Counted from the stretch's first letter, positions 47,580 to 60,377 are shown. The stretch: 64,000 nucleotides of DNA from Setophaga petechia (GCA_024362935.1 JANCRA010000010.1:6998501-7062500); one strand, 5' to 3'. Numbers and translations: made by a program. The notes: generated from the sequence alone by a model not told the origin.

Positions 47580-50500
47580 CCCAAACAGAGAGAATTGAAC
47601 TGCTGAGTGCTCTGAAGACAGAATGATAATTTTACAATCTAGAATGAAGATACCTGTAGTGAGGAGCCTTTAAATGCTTTGATATAATGAGGACATAAGT
47701 AGTTCAGCTGAAGGGTAAGGTGTAGATTAAGTCTTACATAAAACAGATGGAAGGAAGCCCTTCCAAGGAATTCACACGCTTCTCAGATACAAACAGGAAA
47801 TTAGTGGCCTGTTATTTGCCTAATAAGAAACGTTCTCATCTGCCTCGTTCCCCGGACTAAATAACTCAGAATCTGTGTAGAGACATTTCCCACGTTGTTG
47901 GAAATCAGTTTAGTCTGACACTGAGAGATTGTTTTCAGTTTTGCTTGGGTTAACAGCCCACACCTATGGTTAGATGACCAAGGGGGTGATGTATTTTGGG
48001 ACTCCAGAAGTTGTTTTAGGACCCCATTAGCTATCATTTGCTGTTGTACTTCATCCAAAGATCTGGACTGAAGCCACAAAACCAAAATCAGGAGTATGTG
48101 AAGCAGGTCCTTCCAGACCACTTCTGCATCTCTTCCAGCTGGATGCTGATCCTCTCCTGTCCTACAAGTACAAACCTCTCCTGGAAGAAATAAGCCCTTC
48201 CCAAAAGCAGATCACAGCAACTGTGTGTTGTGAAATTAAAGAGAAGGCATGTGAGTTTTTAAAATGCCTTTATTCCATTGGCAGTGCATGGGAGGCTCGT
48301 GGCACACAGGGCTGGTCACTCAGAGCTCAGGTTGCTCCGTGGGTGGCAGCTCAAGGGCAGAGAGGAGGGCTGGGGCAGGTTTTGGTCACTCTGTTTGGCT
48401 GCAGCTGCAGAAAGCCCCCCTAACTCCCAAACACACTCTGCTCTGCTGTGCCCAGAGCTTCCAGGTGAGCTGCTCACCCAGCAGGAGCAGCTGAGGGGAC
48501 TCAGAGAAACATGAGACCAGGAGGAGGAGGAGGAGGCAGCAGCTCAGAAACTGCCTCCAGTGACACTTGAGCCTGTGAGCAGCTTGAGGGGCTACCCAGA
48601 GCAGCAGAGGTTTCACTGGCTCTGAATGAAGCACCCCCCATTTGCCAGTAGCACTGGAGGTATGCACAAGGCTTCACTGCTTTCCTCTTAATGCTTTTAA
48701 CTAAACTTGCCACTTCTTTTTCACGTGCAGTGTCAAAGTTCACTTCTGATTATTGTTTCAAAAGTGAAACATCAGCTCCTAGAGAAATAATTTCCAGAGC
48801 TTGAATGTCAGACTCTGTATCCCAACCCCTCTCAGTGTCACTCAGAGCAGCACCAACTTGAACACAAAATTTTCAAGCTACCAGTTACCTAAAGAGAAAG
48901 TGGCTCTTTCTTACAATGCCTTTGTGTCTCTGTATCTCTGTTTTGTTTGAAAATCATTCACTCCAAACTTTTTCCCTTGCTCAGGCATTTCTAGAAAAGA
49001 GGTAAAAGGCTTATAAAAAACAAACCATATTTAAGAAAGATCTAAAGTTGTCTTCAGGGGCCACAGACTCTGCTACTGCCCTGGACCTGACATCCCTTGT
49101 TTCCGAGAACCGGCAGGAATATCAGTCTTCATTCCTCTGATTCACCAGATTGCAATTTCAGAAGTTACTTGGAAACAACAGAAGTGAGCCCTGAAGCACC
49201 GTTTGTGGGCTCCCAGGGAGTGTTTAAACATCCAGCACAAACAGCAGACCTTGCTTTATGCTGTACAAACAAAAATGCCTCTGAGCTGGAGAACATGTCC
49301 CACTTTGTTCCAGAGCTTTCTGAATCTGAATTTCAGAGCCATTCCTGGGGCTGGGCAGCAGAGCAGCCCTTCCACCACAAGAATGTGGGCGCAGCAGCAG
49401 CTCCTTTGTTGTGAGAGCTCCCGGCCAGCCTCGGGCAGGGCTGGGCCGTGGGGTGCAAGGGCTTCCAGGTTTTCTGCTCGAGAAAAGTCTAGTTGGTGTT
49501 TTTCACTGCTGGTGGGACTCTCAGAGGCAGAACACTTGTCCTATTTGCAGCATCTCCGCTGCTCTGATTTGGCAGCAGCTTCCCTCCTAGTTATTTTCCA
49601 CCCTGGGGCTCTAAAACAGGCTGAGCAGTGTCCTGTGCTGGCATTAGTAAATCAGCAGGAGCGTTATCAACAGCCTGAGGAGGTCAGAGGGAGGCCCTGG
49701 GAGTGCTTCCAGGGAAGCTGCTGGCTTGCACTGTATAGAACACCTTGTAAACTCATTTTCCTCCAGTAACATGTTAAGCATAAAGCCATATAGTGCTCCA
49801 AACTCTCCTCTAATCTGCTGGTGCAGACTGCAAGCAAACACCAAATAATATAGCAAAACATTTTGTGGGAACTGTCCTGCATTTGACGTAACTTCTCAAG
49901 AGGAAAGATTTGATTTGACAGGTTACTGGTCCTATTCCCCAATTAAGACATAAACAGTTGTAATCCTCTGTGCTGTTGGGCAGAGTTCAAGGTTAGTTTC
50001 AGCAAAAACAAATCAAGTTAGAATGAAGCAGGGAAAAAAAAAAAAAAACCAACCCAAAATTTGGAGGCAGAACCTGCCCACAGTACAAAGCCTATATTCT
50101 TTATTATCTTATTTGTTTTAACACACACCAACTGATACCTGCACACAGCAGATACCAGCTGAGATAACAGGAAGGGAGTTCAATATTTAAGGCTTGGCTT
50201 TTCTCACCATAGCAACAAATCTGTAAGGAGAGTAAGAGGACATGGATAACTGGCAGCATCCAGCCCAGCTGGCTGCGGTGGGCAGGCAGCCTGAGCCTCC
50301 CCCAGCGCCACGGTGCCCCATGCAGAACCACTGTGGCTGTGTGAGCACGGGCACCCCACGGGCCCTGGGCACTCTGGGCTGTGCAAGCCACCAGCAGAGC
50401 CAGCACAGAGGTAGGTGTTTGCTTCCTTGTCTTTGAGGCAGCTGGGAAAGAGGGTGATCTCTGTTTAATCTTATTTTCCTCTTATTAAATAGTGGAGGTG

Positions 50501-53156
50501 GTGACCCTTGAGTGTGGGTCTGCTCTCCCTGATGCATAAATCAGTGCCTGGGGCACAAGTGACTCTTCACAGTCACTGGCCTAGAGCAGAAGAGCCCTCC
50601 AAAGGTTCCCTTTCCTCCCTGCACCTCTGCCACCCTTCCAAAATTAGTTGAATTAAACAGATTCTCTGTCATAAATCCATGCTGCTTTTATTCATGTGGA
50701 CAAACACCTATGTTGCTTTTTATTCCATGGATTAACACTTGTTCATCCACTGATAGAATTTGTTGAATCAGTAATTACATTCCAATTGAATGAAATAACT
50801 TGCAAATCTGTCATCAGTGTCCCATCAGTGTCTGAAACCAGGTGAGCCCAAGAAGAACTGGCACCAAAATCTGCTTGGAGCTAATCTTCAGGGTTAGCTT
50901 CAGGATGTTTATCAGAAGGGTCATGAAACCTTTTCCACTTCAGTTGTGATTACAAGGCATAGTATGAATGCTAATTTTCTGCCAGCTACAATAAAAAGGC
51001 AAGCACCATTATCTTTGTTTTCTAAGCAAGGAAAAATTCTTTCTACTTATGCAGGTTTATCACAAAATACCTACCAAAAACCAAGAGTAATGGGATCAAT
51101 CTTTAAAATGCCCTGATCTGGGTTCTTGGTAGATAAATGGATGTCAGAGTTATTTTAACAAGGCAGTTAATTGATGAGGAATCCCCAGAAGAGACACACA
51201 CCAAAGTATCAATTTCCTTTATGGCCCAAGCTTGTCATTTATTTTTTCTATCACCCAGACACTGGTGGAAAGAAATGCAACACCAATGCAAGCAATTTGC
51301 CAAAAAAATGTGCTTAATATAATATTTATATAATCTTCTTACATGCTGCCTGTTGTGAAGGGGAGCTGTGATTAAAGATACATTTTTTCTTAGTCAAAGG
51401 TTATGGAAAATCTCAGTTGTCTGGGATCAAGAAGCAACACTTGACTACAGCTGCACATACAAAAACTGAACAGTGTAAAAATAGCACAACAGGCACTCCA
51501 GCAATGCACAGAACAAGATTTGTCTCTTCCAAAGAGCCTGAGAAAGGCCAGGCAAGCTCTTGGGGTCTGACCAGGCTGGAGATGAGAATTCCCACTCAAA
51601 AAGATAAGGCTTCCCAAACATCTTAAGTCTCCAGTCTTGGGGGACCTTAACATGCTCCAATGCTTCAGGACAAGGATACACCTGATTTTTTAAGATCTTA
51701 CAGTCTAGACAAAAGAAACAGTTCAGAGAAAGGAAAACAAAAGGTACAGCAAGAACAATGGCTACAAGGTGACTACATGAATAATTGTATTAACTTTTTA
51801 TTGCTGGCTCACCTGTTGGTTTCTGCCTTTTATTCTTCTCCTGCACGCTTACAATTTGGGTAAAGATTGCAAATATATCTTTAAGAAAGAATTGTGTTAT
51901 CTGGCTGAACTGAAGGCAGTGCAATCCTGCATGTGGCCAGTTTCCAAGGAATTTAACAAAGCACCCAACAGCTTAAACCTTCCAATGGAGCTGAGGAACA
52001 AAAATCCAATTGATTTACTCATCTTTAAATGATTGTCGTCCAGAGGTAAAAATTATTGGCTCCCATTAGAGCAGGAGGAATGTGACCTGTGAAGAACAGA
52101 GTCACCAGAATTGGTGTCCCCAGGCCTGCCCCAGCCACATTGCTCTGATAAGCCCCATCAGATGATTTTCCTTGCCAAGCAGCTGAAGGAAAAATGTATT
52201 TTTGTGGCCTTCTCTTCAATTCTTTGAAACCACAAAGCCACATGTAGGGAAAAATATTTTCCAAGGCCTGTAAGTGCAGCAATTTTTCCAGTTTAACTAT
52301 TTTTGAGAAAGGGCACAGGACTAAGTCAAACATTTTCCAAATGGATGACCCTGCTTGTTCAGTTTATCCAAGCACAAACAAGGGTCAAACATCCCAGGCA
52401 GAAACTGGGAGTATTTACCTTGAACACTCTTCTCTCCTGTTGAGTTCTCCTAAATGCAAATAAATGATCCGATTTATTTTTTTTCCCCTATGAATCTGCT
52501 CCTAGTTCCACTTGCCAGATTAACTACACCTCACCAATCTCAACAAAATCTCAACAACCTCATCAGTGGCTGGCCACACAGATCTTGAGCAAAACCCAAG
52601 ATTTCTAGCAAGTTTTGCTGTTAATACTTGCCCTGGTTTATCAGTGATTTAATCTGCTTTGCTTTTAAGAACACTGAAGTCCTCTGCACAGTTAGGGCCC
52701 TTCAGTACAGCTTGTGGGGAGGGCAGCTGCTGCACACAAGGGCCAAGGTGTGCCTTCCCACCTTGGAAAAAATGCTGTGCAGGAGGACAGACACGGTTAA
52801 GCAGAGGAGAAAGAGCAGAAAGGGCTGTGTGATGCCCCCGAGGCTGTGCCCAGCAGCAGGGCAGGGTTACAGCTGCCTCCTGCTGCTGCTCGGCACTTTT
52901 TGTTCTGCCAGGAGGAGTGGAGGCTCCTGGCTCACACTGAGCCACATCTCCCTGCCCAGCGGGGCAGAGGGGTCACTCTGAACCTTTCCACCAACACCAA
53001 GCAGTAAGGAATCCTTGCAGATGGGTGGTTTTGTTGGATTTTCTTTGTTTTTAAGCCAGGGACAGGAGGGTGAGCTGCTGCAGCGCCCAGCCCCCTGAGC
53101 TCCATTTCTGGCTGTGCCTCACTACCTGCTGCTTCACGCCAGCTGCAGAAAAACCT

Positions 53157-53176
53157 TTTTTTTTTTTTTTTTTTTT
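53157..53176 (+). repeat. Poly-T run
   Basis: About 20 consecutive T followed by AATAAAAC. It might be a retroposed tail or simple sequence; no element body is recognised next to it. Confidence 0.75.
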
Positions 53177-55075
53177 AATAAAACATAGGGATAAGGTTTC
53201 ACTAAGCCCAGAAACTGTGACTAAAAGATGTTTCACGGGGAGAGCAGATGAAACAAAGGGCCTCTCTCCTACCCCAGGGCTCAGGACTGTAAGATATTTC
53301 TTTAGAGAAATTCTCACACAATTCCAGTGGCCCCTGCTTCAAGCTGGAAGCAGAGTGACCCAAGGCAGAGTTAACTAAACCCAGTTTTGAGCTATGCCAT
53401 CTGTGCCAGTGACAAATGCTCTGCTCCAGAGCAGCACAGGGACATGGTGGCTCTGAGTATCCACCACACCATCCTCCTCCTTCGCTGCTGCTCTTTGCAG
53501 TGGACAACAAACCTTGCTAATGTAGAAAAGGCCACAGTTATGTAAAGTCACTTGAGCTCCTTAGAAGATAAAGCAAACTGGCCATTAATACTGCAGATGA
53601 AATCATGGAGAGTTAATAAAGATTAAGTACTGTCCAGAAGGGGGACACAGGTGATTTCCACCTCCACAGAGCCAACACCTGCACTGTGGCACCTCCAGGA
53701 GCCGTTCAGCTCTAGGGGCTGCACAAGGAGCTGCATCTTTGACAGCTCCCTGAGAGAAAAGCAATTTTCCCCAGCACTGCACCAGCAGTGATACACTTTT
53801 CCCTAGTGTTTGCCCTCAGCTGTGAGAGCCTGGCATTGGAGGAGCAGCAGGGGTCTGGTCTCAGCCCACAGTAACCCAGCCCTTGCTGTGAGTCAGCACC
53901 CACACACGTGAAGGAAGGGATACCAAACATCCTTATGATCTCAGCTGCTGTTTCCTCATTGCTGGAGGCATCATCACCTGCACATAAGCATGCAATTCTC
54001 CCTGTCTAAAAAATCCACACCAACAAACCGCCCTCTCTTTCATGTGGCTTAATTTCTACAAGCAATTCAGAAGCTGTACTTTATGAACTGAAGTTTTAAA
54101 GCGTCAGGTGATGCCCAAGCAGAGCCAACATAGTTACAATGCTAATGTTGCCAGTGGGGGTCTGAAACCAGCTGCCCAGACAGAAAACTTAGAGCTTACT
54201 CTAAGTCAGCTTGGAGAGAACTGTATCACTTGGAGACAACTTGGGATGCAGGATGGAGGTGTGTAGGTAAATGAAAAGACATCCTGACATGGAAAAGAAA
54301 ATTCGCATGTGAATTTTACGCAAAACAAACAAAAAAACCCTTAACTCCATTGCTTATGTCGTCGACCATTTTCATCTTAAAAGGGGAATTATCACTGATT
54401 TTTCACTAGTAAGTGTATTTAGACTGATGCTTCCTGAACCTTCCTTCACGTTTGGTTTGGCCCCTCTCTCGTGCAGTGGAGTTTCCCCCTGCCCACACTT
54501 GTGCCTATCTCTGCAGACCGAAGGCACAGATAACTCTCCTGAGCACAGTGCTGCCTCTGCAGCTCCTCACCGCAGAGAATAACAGTGTGATAACAGCCCT
54601 GGAGCTTTACACACACCCATTGAGTTCATGCCTGCCTCGGGGGGACAGCCCAACAAAATTACAGAGCCGTGAGGAAAGGCAGCCACGAAAATAACGTGTC
54701 CCAACCTGAACCAAATAACAAACGCGCTTCAGTATCACCCCAAGGATAGTATAAAGACCGAGAGGATTTTTGTCATTATCTCAAGCTTGTGTCAGGGGCA
54801 ATGCTGCGTGTGTCCTCAGGGATGCTGTATGCAAGGGCAGAGCCACCTGCAGCCCGGAGCGGGTGGGCGGCTGTGCCCCGAGTGCACGTAGGGGCTGTGT
54901 GTGCCCAGACTGGCTCCACCGGCACCACTCCGGCTCCCTGCGCGGTGCACCCCGGCCCTGGCTCCCCTCCCTGCCTCGCCCTGCCCTGCTGTTGGTGGGG
55001 TGAGCTCGGCTGGCTCAGCGCTGGCTCCGCGGAGAAGCTGCACGGGTGCTGCTGAGCCCGGCCCAGGGCTTGCTG

Positions 55076-55375
55076 CTGAACTGAGCCCCATTGCTGCTGA
55101 GCTGAGCCCCATTGCTGCTGAGCTGAACCCCGTTGCTGCTGAGCAAAGCCCCATTGCTGCTGAGCCGAGCCCCATTGCTGCTGAGCTGAGCCCCATTGCT
55201 GTGAGCCCCATTGCTGCTGAGCCCCATTGCTGCTGAGCAGGGCCCATTGGTGCTGAGCCGAGCCCCACTGCTGCTGAGCTGAGCCCCATTGCTGCTGAGC
55301 AAAGCCCCATTGCTGTGAGCCCCATTGCTGCTGAGCCGAGCCCCATTGCTGCTGAGCCGAGCCTCCTTGCTGCGG
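55076..55375. repeat. 21-bp minisatellite (GAGCCCCATTGCTGCTGAGC type)
   Basis: About fourteen units, mostly 21 bp with some shortened to about 15, run across 300 bp. Because the unit length is a multiple of three, several frames stay open on both strands. The minus strand would read SAQQQWG repeats. No start context, splice sites or homology support a protein. Confidence 0.92.
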
Positions 55376-55539
55376 CCACTGCCGACCCCCAGCTCCTGCC
55401 CCCGGGCAGCATGCACACCCAGCTCTCCAAAATGGCCACAGCCGCCCCACCTCCCTCACGTCCACTTAATTTTTACTCATTAATTTATTCGTTTATTTTA
55501 AATTTCTCATGTTAACAAAACAAGAAGCCCTGGGGAGCA

Positions 55540-56040
55540 GACAGCGGAGGGACGGCGGCGGTCCCGGCACGGAGCGGGCGATGGGGCGCGCAGCGGTGCG
55601 GGGTTGCGGTGCGGGGTTGCGGTGCGGGGGTTCCGCGGCCGTGCCCGCGCAAAGGTGCGCGATCCGCTCCCCAAAGCCCCCCTGCACCCCGCGGGCTGGG
55701 GGCGGAGCGGGGGCTCCGGCGGGGCGGGGGCTGCCCGGGGCCGGTCCCTCCGCCCGCCCCGCCCCGCGCGGGGCGCGCACACCCGCGGGCAGCTCCGCGG
55801 GGCTCCCGCGGCCCTGCGCTCCGAGCCCGCCTCCGCCGCAGCCTGCCCAGCCCGCCGCCCATGTGGGGCTGCCGCCGCCGCGGCCGCTGCCCGCAGGGCC
55901 GGCGCTGCCGAGGTAGGACCCCCGGGACCCCCGGGACACCCCCGGGACAACCCCGGGAGCGGGGCTGCGCCGCCGCTTCTCCCCTCCCGCCCCCGGCTTC
56001 CCACCCGCGGGGGACCCACGCGCGGTCAGGGCACGGCAGA
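55540..56040. promoter_or_regulatory. Isolated CpG island
   Basis: About 500 bp of CpG-dense sequence lies between AT-rich flanks, including a 13-bp GCGGTGCGGGGTT repeat at about 55590-55630. In a bird genome this marks a promoter. Which strand it serves is not clear. Confidence 0.75.
55861..55912 (+). CDS. Possible first coding exon of an unidentified gene
   Basis: Inside the CpG island an ATG opens MWGCRRRGRCPQGRRCR and reaches a GAG/GTAGGA donor. I recognise no family. The frame is also open upstream, and GC-rich DNA often produces such frames. It is the best placed candidate for the start of a plus-strand gene whose long first intron would be the AT-rich sequence to the right. Confidence is low. 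Confidence 0.25.
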
Positions 56041-56045
56041 GCGGG

Positions 56046-56105
56046 GAAGGTGGTGTTGAAGGTGGTGTTGAAGGTGGTGTTGAAGGTGGTGTTGAAGGTG
56101 GTGTT
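56046..56105. repeat. 12-bp tandem repeat, five perfect copies
   Basis: GAAGGTGGTGTT is repeated exactly five times. Confidence 0.97.
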
Positions 56106-56766
56106 TTCCTGGAGCCCTGCTCGGGATTTTCCCTCCCGGCTTCACCGAGCAGTAAGGGTGCCCAGCATCTCGGAAAGCTCGGCCGGTGGGAAATGGGAAT
56201 TGCGGCTTGTGCTGGAGCAGCCCTGGGTGAAGGAAGGGTTGGGAGATGTGGCGTGTAAAGAGGGACTCGTAGTGTAGCAGCAGCTGTTTGCTCGCCGAGT
56301 TATTTTTGGAGATTGCTGTGCTGTGATGGACTTTTTTTTTTTCCAACTGTCTGTAGAAAGGCGGGTTTACATCTCACTCCTCCAAGCCTCGCTGCTCTCC
56401 ATTTGCCGACGAACCGTGTAAAAGCGGTGCTTTGGCAAATAGTGATCTGACTGGTTAGCTCTTCTTCCCTTATTCCTAAGGGCAACTCTATAAAAAGCAC
56501 ACAGTCTGCACCTTTTTTATCTGCCTTCTTGAGGTTTGGCTGCTGGCTCGTTGGGGCCTTCCCTGGAAAGGGCTGGCTGTCCCTGGGGCCCGAGGTCTGG
56601 CGTGTTTGTCAGGCACTTTGTGTAATACAGGGTGACAGCTGTGATGCAAGTGCACCAAAACTTCTGCCCGTGGCCTTAGTCATGGTTATGTTTGGATATA
56701 ATTTCCCCACTTCCTAGGAAAATTGTATTAGGTAGGCTAGAAGATGAAGCGGGCAGTGCTGCTGCC

Positions 56767-56980
56767 GTGGGGCAGGAGGGGAGGCAGGGATGGATGTGGC
56801 AGTGAGGGTGCTGTGGGGCAGGCAGGGATGGATGGGGCAGTGAGGGTGCCGTGGGGCAGGGATGGATGTGGCAGTGAGGGTGCCGTGGGGCAGGGATGGA
56901 TGTGGCAGTGAGGGTGCTGTGGGGCAGGCAGGGATGGATGTGGCAGTGAGGGTGCTGTGGGGCAGTGAGGGTGCTGTGCT
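56767..56980. repeat. GGCAGGGATGGATGTGGCAG-type minisatellite
   Basis: About five to six units of 36-40 bp carry GGGATGGATG, GGCAGTGAGGGTGC and CGTGGGGCA words. The middle units are almost identical. Confidence 0.92.
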
Positions 56981-59109
56981 CAGGTTTGGTAACGGGACCA
57001 GGACCCTGGTGTCACACAAAGCTGGGTGTCACTGGGTGCAGAGTGGCTGTGGCTCTGCCCAGTGAGTCACAGCTTGCTCTTGTTTACAGCCCTCATCCCT
57101 TTGCTTCTGCCAGCCTCACAAGCGGGCAGCTGCTGCTTCCTCCGTGCCTGACTCCACCCCAGGGCATGGAGAGGGGGTTCAGTGAGGTTGGGGTTTCAGA
57201 ACCTCCTGGACTAGCATTGAGCTGTTGAAACGTGCTGATGGCCATTGCTTTGTGGCTGAATGAAAATCCCTTGGCTGCCCCTTTGGTCATTCCCACAGTG
57301 CTTGTGCAGGTGTCTCCCATGAGCAGGGATCTGTGGTGTGCCAGGGGAATTGCCTGCTGCCCTTGCTGCTCTTTTCCACACCTGGCTCCTCTTTGGCTCT
57401 GTAGCAGGACCCTTGGTGCTCGTGTGGCACTTTGAGATGTGAGGAGGAAAAATAAAGACGTTAATACTGAAGAAACTTGAAGACTCTTCAAGATTTTTCT
57501 ATCTTTAAAGATGTTAATTCTAAATTAAACTTTTTCTATTGGCAAATGCCAGAGAAACAAGTTTGTTTGAGGCAAAAACATACTAGACCAGCTATAACTG
57601 GGAGCAATTCCATATAGAGAGGATTGATTTTGTAGTGCTTTGTGTAGAGCTGAAGATGGGACTGAGTAAATGCCCGTTGTGGGACTCCTGGTCCTCATCC
57701 AGTGTGTTGCAGAGCAGTTTGCAAAGTTTCCAATAAGTTTGCTTAATGTGACCTTACTCAGTTCCGAGGCACTCCCGTAATTATGGCTGTAATTAAAGGC
57801 AATAACATCCATTTACATAAGATGCCAGTCCTTTTAAATCAGTGCATCATCTAATGAGAGCATTCATGTAGGGATAGCTGTGCAGGATGAGGGCCCAAAG
57901 CTGAGAGCACTTTGGGGAGGATTTGGTTTCAGAACTTTCTTGAGGTCATTCGAAGGAAGGATCTTCTATGAAATAGGACATTTTGTTATGAAAATGTACT
58001 GATTTATAAATATAACCCTTACCAATAGCAGGATGTTGTTGAATTGAGTGATTGTAACACTTCATTTTTTTATGTATCATCCATCCAATTAAAAAAAAAT
58101 CAGCCTGGTTGCAACAATATTTTTCTCAATTGGATTGCGTCAATGTTCCTTCACTCTTATGAGTAAGAGATTTGGTAAATCCAACTTGTGGACAGTATTT
58201 AATTGCTGGTGAGGCACTATGGATGTGTTCTGAATGGCTCACTGGACTTGCATGGTTTCCTTGGGGCTTAACCTCTGTATGATGCCCACAGATTTCCCCT
58301 TGAGATAAATATAAATCTTAGACTTGAAGTGCTGGAAAGGATCACATATTTGGGGAATGCTTTGACCTTTTGAAAGAAATGACCTGGTGGAGAATTGCCA
58401 CCTTCCCACTCTGTATGTTTTGTTGTGTTTCTCTTTTTTCGTTTGCTTTATGTTGTTGAATATGATGAAGGCTTGTGGCCCCACACCCTGGGTGGGGCTT
58501 CTTGGGAAGAGTCACAAGGTCAGTGCAGTAGAAGGGCAAAAATTGCCAAAATACAAGTGAGGAGGCACCAGCCTGAGAAGTGCAGGGTTCCTTGGGTCTG
58601 TTCTGGTTTTCCCCAGAAGCCATTTTTGCCCATTGTAAGATAAATAATTAGTCTGTTAACCTTTTCTCACTGGCACAGTGCTTGGCTTGCAGTGTCTGAG
58701 ACCTTAAGAGGTTAAGTAATTAAATTCTAAAAGGCAGCAAAAGAGAATAATCAACTCCAAACTCCCTAGACTGTCTAGCTGGGCTCTCCAGTGTCTAAAA
58801 TTAAGTAATTTAGGTTGACTCCTGATTTCACTAGATTCCTACCAGGCACTCAAGTGGGGCTGCAGGATAGAGTTGCTTCACACAGGTTGTTATTTCCAGC
58901 AGGGGTGGGTTGGTTTTGGGCATGGTTTGGGGCAGGGGCAGCTCTGTCAAGGCTCCAGCGTGGGGCTGGGGTGCCCTCTGAGCCAGGCTTGTTCCTGGGT
59001 GCCTGCCAGGACCTGGCCCTAGGTGCTGTAATCCCTCACTGATTATGAATCCTAATCTCCAGGTGTACTGAACCTGCTACCTGCTGAGGTGCTGACCTGC
59101 TGAAGTAAA

Positions 59110-59472
59110 ATCCCAGGATGGTTTGGGTTGGAAGGGACCTTAAAGTTCATCCCATCCTACCCCCTGCCATGGGCAGGGACACCTTCCTTTCCCCCAGGCT
59201 GCCCAGGTCCCATCCCACCTGCCCTTGGGCATGCCAGGCATCCAGGGGCAGCCACAACTGCTCTGGGCACCTGTGCCAGGGGCTCACCACCCTCACAGGG
59301 AAGAATTTATTCCTAATATCCCATCTAGCCCTGCCCTCTGGCAGTTTAAAGCTGTTCCCCCTTGTCCTGCCACTCCATGCCCTTGTCCAAGGGCCCTCTG
59401 CAGCTCTCCTGGAGCACCTTTGGGCACTGGAAGGTGCTCTGATATCTCCCAGAGCCTTCTCTTCTCCAAAAT
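59110..59472 (-). mobile_element. CR1 LINE fragment (3' end), minus orientation
   Basis: The plus strand reads GGTTTGGGTTGGAAGGGACC at the left, then CTGCCATGGGCAGGGACACC, and later CCTTGTCCTGCCACTCCATG and CAGAGCCTTCTCTTCTCC. This is the reverse complement of the well-known avian CR1 3' region. It is 5'-truncated as usual, and no reverse transcriptase frame is left. Confidence 0.93.
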
Positions 59473-60320
59473 CACTCTGAAGTGCTGAGCCTGTGAATTT
59501 GTGTCCCTGTAAAGAGAAGAAACACTTGGGGTTTTTGAGTAAAATGGGTCAGCTTACCTGTGCTATTACAACAGTGCAGTTTTAGGTGCCTTTAGGGTTG
59601 TGTTTTGATTCTGCCAAACTTCTCTCTCATTTGAGGAGCTGCTGAATGAGGGGCTCTCCTGGGTGTTGGTGTCTGCCACATGTAAGGGTCTGAAGTAATG
59701 CTCTGGAATTAATCCTGAAGCCCTGAGCTGCCATGAGCACAAATGATGAGTCTCTTAATTGCAACTGACTTGTATCCATGTGATGGATAAAAAAGGATGT
59801 TTTGCAAATGTTTTATTAATAAAATGGGACAGATTTGTCATGGGTGCCCTTGTAGAAATAACATGCCTGCTACATTGGAACATGGAATTTAAAGCTGTAA
59901 TTTCTGCACTCGGATATCTGAAATGCCTGCATGGCATTAGTCTCCAGGTGATTCAGTATGTTACTGTATTGTTTACAGGCCATGCACAAGTAGAAAAACG
60001 TAGGAAAAAATAAAAAACAAAAAAGGTGAATAAAGAGTTTTAAATTCTTGCCTCTTTTTGATCTGGAGGTGAGCTAGAGCTGCCAGAACTCCTTCCTGAG
60101 TGGTTATTTTAAAAAAACTTCCTTCTGTTTCTGCATGGCTCCCTGTCTTAGTGTGGAGCTGGCTTCACACATGCTGAGCTGTGGCCCTGGGCACTGCCAG
60201 GGGAGCTGTGTGACCCAGGCTCCTGCAGGCACTGCTCTCCTCTGGGCAGGAGCCACAACAGCCCCACCAGCCATGATCTGCTGCAGGCTCCATGCCTGTC
60301 ACCAGAGTGACACCTGACAG

Positions 60321-60377
60321 TGGCTGGGACGTGCCTGAGAATGGCTGGGATGTGCCTGAGAATGGCTGGGATGTGCT
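60321..60377. repeat. 21-bp tandem repeat, about 2.7 copies
   Basis: TGGCTGGGAYGTGCCTGAGA units start at 60321, 60342 and 60363. Confidence 0.88.

Larger units (their letters stand above)
45436..55500. other. Gene-poor, AT-richer intergenic region after HYAL1
   Basis: Ten kilobases without a recognised protein or RNA gene. Local items are a purine-rich stretch at 45580-45700, a 37-bp duplication at 47506-47579, a poly-T run at 53157-53176 and a 21-bp minisatellite at 55076-55375. Minus-strand AATAAA hexamers (for example at 48270-48275) could serve an unseen minus-strand transcript. Base composition falls clearly compared with the gene cluster to the left. Confidence 0.6.

Noticed and set aside
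49203..49769. Plus-strand open frame of 188 codons
   Set aside because: No ATG-context or domain support and no splice pattern. It matches no family I know.
53157..53185. Retroposed gene marked by the T20 run followed by AATAAA
   Set aside because: No coding remnant or target-site duplication could be recognised beside it.
54776..55465. Minus-strand open frame of 229 codons with Gln/Trp-rich repeats
   Set aside because: It consists mainly of the 21-bp minisatellite, whose unit keeps any frame open. There is no homology or exon structure, so it is listed as a repeat.
45436..55500. HYAL3, NAA80 or IFRD2 downstream of HYAL1 as in mammals
   Set aside because: I looked for hyaluronidase signatures such as the DWEEW-type active site and GFYxxPxC in both strands and found none after 45.3 kb. 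I found nothing resembling the other two.
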